From an uncultured Bacteroides sp. (GTDB taxonomy: Bacteria > Bacteroidota > Bacteroidia > Bacteroidales > Bacteroidaceae), in the NCBI GenBank assembly GCA_900557355.1, contig USSR01000003.1:1-43627 (forward strand): 43,627 bases of DNA. Reading direction: 5' to 3'. Made by a program: the position numbers and the translations under genes. This document shows, in pieces, positions 42,261 to 43,627 of this stretch (positions within the stretch are counted from its first letter, which is position 1; the number at the start of each line of letters is the position of its first letter). Under the pieces are notes generated by a model. The model did no database searches. It had not been told where the DNA came from and saw nothing but the letters and a program-made list of their open reading frames with translations.

Positions 42261-43627
42261 TTATTCAACAAAATCTTTCGGTGACACTCCAAACTGTTTC
42301 TGAAAGCATTTAGAAAAATAAGAAGGAGAATTGAATCCCACCATATAACAAATCTCATTAATCCGGCTTTCCCCCTCTCTCAATAACTGAGCAGCCATTT
42401 TCAAACGCTCCAGCCTCAAATATTCATTCGGACTCAGATCCAAGACCCCTTTTATTTTCCTGTAGAAGTTGGAGCGGCTCATATTCAAAGAATCCGCCAT
42501 ATCGTCCATACTGAATTCCGGGTTAGTCATATTAGAATGAATAACTTCATTCAATCTTTTAATAAACTCCTCGTCAGCCTTCGTCAGCGCCATCGTGTTG
42601 GCGGCTACAAAAGGAGACTGCGCAAAGGCTTTACGCAACTTCTCCCTGTTTTGAATAAGATTGGAAGCACAAGCCTGCAGATATTCCACTGAAAAAGGCT
42701 TCTCCAAATACGCGTCCGCTCCCAGTTCCATCCCCTCTATTTTAGACTGAATATTTGTTTTCGCAGTCAACAGTATAACCGGAATATGGCTATAATTCAG
42801 CTCCGATTTAATCATCTTGCATAATTGGAAACCATCCATCACAGGCATCACCACATCACTAATCACCAGATTCACATAATTGCCGTCCAGCATTTGTAAT
42901 GCTTCCGCACCATTGGTAGCAGTAAGCACCAGGAATTCTTTCGACAACTGCCGCACCACAAAGGCGAGCATATCCGGATTGTCCTCCACCACTAACACCG
43001 TAGGACGGTTATCTTTCTTTTCCGTCTCTCCCGCAGGGACTTCATTCATCCTGTCCATTTCTCTTTCCGGTTCCGGCGTCAAGGTGATTGTCAGATCCTG
43101 AGCCATTGGCAAAGTCAGGCAGAAAGTATTATTTGTCTCTCCTTTCCCCATCACCAACGTTCCCTGATGCAGTTCGGTCAACGAACGTGATAATGCCAGA
43201 CCAATCCCCGTTCCGGCAGTCACCTTTCCGTCTTCTTTCTCATTGAAACGAACGAAAGGTTTGAAAATCTCCTCCTTCATCTCATTGGGAATAATTACTC
43301 CATCATTCTCCGTACGGATATGGAATGAATGGTCCTCGTCCGTTTCCGGCACCTCCAAAGAGATGCGTACATAACTCTCCGCATACTTCACCCCATTATT
43401 CAACAGATTACTGATAATCTTCGTAAACGCCTCCCGATTCACATGCGCATAAAAATCTTTCTCCGGCACCTGCAAAGTGAACTCGAGCCCCTTCTGTTTG
43501 GCAAGGGAAGTAAAACGCAGATGGGTTTCTTTCAGCACCTCCGTTATGTTGCATTTCGCAAAATTCAAACGGAATCCCTGACTTTCCGTTTTACGGAAGT
43601 CAAGTAACTGGTTAGTCAGGTTCAACA
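42261..43627 (-). CDS. Hybrid two-component system sensor-regulator (HTCS), N-terminus outside the window
   Basis: Partial gene; about 455 codons of the C-terminal half are present and the frame runs off the right edge (the TTG near 43625 is an internal codon). The visible part begins after the phospho-acceptor histidine, with LLDFRKTES. It contains a GHKL ATPase domain with N-box NLLNNGVKYAE (about 73-83) and G-box GTGIGLALS (138-146), then a receiver domain with VVEDNPD, phospho-acceptor D257 (VISDVVMP) and the K of LEKPF. A C-terminal AraC helix-turn-helix follows (FSMDDMADSLNMSRSNFYRKIKG, INEICYMVGFNSPSYFSKCF, FGVSPKDFV). Such proteins sense periplasmic oligosaccharides through N-terminal propeller repeats, not visible here, and activate their PUL. 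The AraC gene follows directly. Confidence 0.93.
   Translation of the reverse strand, partial: LNLTNQLLDFRKTESQGFRLNFAKCNITEVLKETHLRFTSLAKQKGLEFTLQVPEKDFYAHVNREAFTKIISNLLNNGVKYAESYVRISLEVPETDEDHSFHIRTENDGVIIPNEMKEEIFKPFVRFNEKEDGKVTAGTGIGLALSRSLTELHQGTLVMGKGETNNTFCLTLPMAQDLTITLTPEPEREMDRMNEVPAGETEKKDNRPTVLVVEDNPDMLAFVVRQLSKEFLVLTATNGAEALQMLDGNYVNLVISDVVMPVMDGFQLCKMIKSELNYSHIPVILLTAKTNIQSKIEGMELGADAYLEKPFSVEYLQACASNLIQNREKLRKAFAQSPFVAANTMALTKADEEFIKRLNEVIHSNMTNPEFSMDDMADSLNMSRSNFYRKIKGVLDLSPNEYLRLERLKMAAQLLREGESRINEICYMVGFNSPSYFSKCFQKQFGVSPKDFVE

Noticed and set aside
42248..42358. Upstream extension of the AraC regulator frame
   Set aside because: It overlaps the HTCS coding sequence in another frame and adds no conserved residues before the ATG at 42247.

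Overview
The window reads as a large polysaccharide utilization locus (PUL) from a gut-type Bacteroides. Evidence: three SusC/SusD pairs, a hybrid two-component regulator ending in an AraC helix-turn-helix, BACON and DUF1735 lipoproteins, SPII lipoboxes on surface proteins, and Bacteroides-type -7 boxes (TAnnTTTG). All 23 genes I accept lie on the minus strand, so transcription runs from high to low coordinates. There is no tRNA, rRNA, CRISPR array, integrase or intact mobile element.

Layout from the right edge (upstream) to the left. (1) Regulation: an HTCS sensor-regulator cut by the window edge, then a stand-alone AraC/cupin regulator. (2) An AraA-like ketol-isomerase and two tandem GH115 alpha-glucuronidase-type enzymes. 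(3) Operon B, ~33.8 to 15.2 kb: DUF1735 lipoprotein, SusC/D, SusC/D, an FGE-fold lipoprotein, BACON-GH43, sulfatase, a DUF1680/GH127-type cysteine glycosidase, sulfatase. (4) Operon C, ~14.6 to 8.4 kb: SusC/D and a GH99-like (WbsX) enzyme. (5) Operon A, ~8.25 to 0.47 kb: a second GH99-like enzyme, GH43, a second DUF1680 enzyme, an unclassified 679-residue probable toroid protein, and a Tat-like FAD oxidoreductase.

The most informative non-coding signal is a shared promoter architecture in front of operons A, B and C. Each has two direct half-sites (consensus YRTCYCA on the plus strand) exactly 21 bp apart, and the nearer one begins exactly 38 bp from the start of a CAAAnnTA box (TAnnTTTG on the coding strand). 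None of the three has a visible -33 box. This fits one activator, probably the HTCS or the adjacent AraC protein, controlling all three operons as one regulon.

Taken together, the enzymes suggest an acidic, sulfated, L-arabinose-containing glycan: two DUF1680 cysteine glycosidases, two GH43, two GH115, two Ser-type sulfatases and an AraA-like isomerase. No conventional endo-glycanase or polysaccharide lyase is present. The two GH99-like proteins, which keep a paired-glutamate NEW[ST]EG motif, or the unclassified 679-residue protein, are the best candidates for backbone cleavage. The substrate is inference; the gene calls rest on motifs visible in the sequence.
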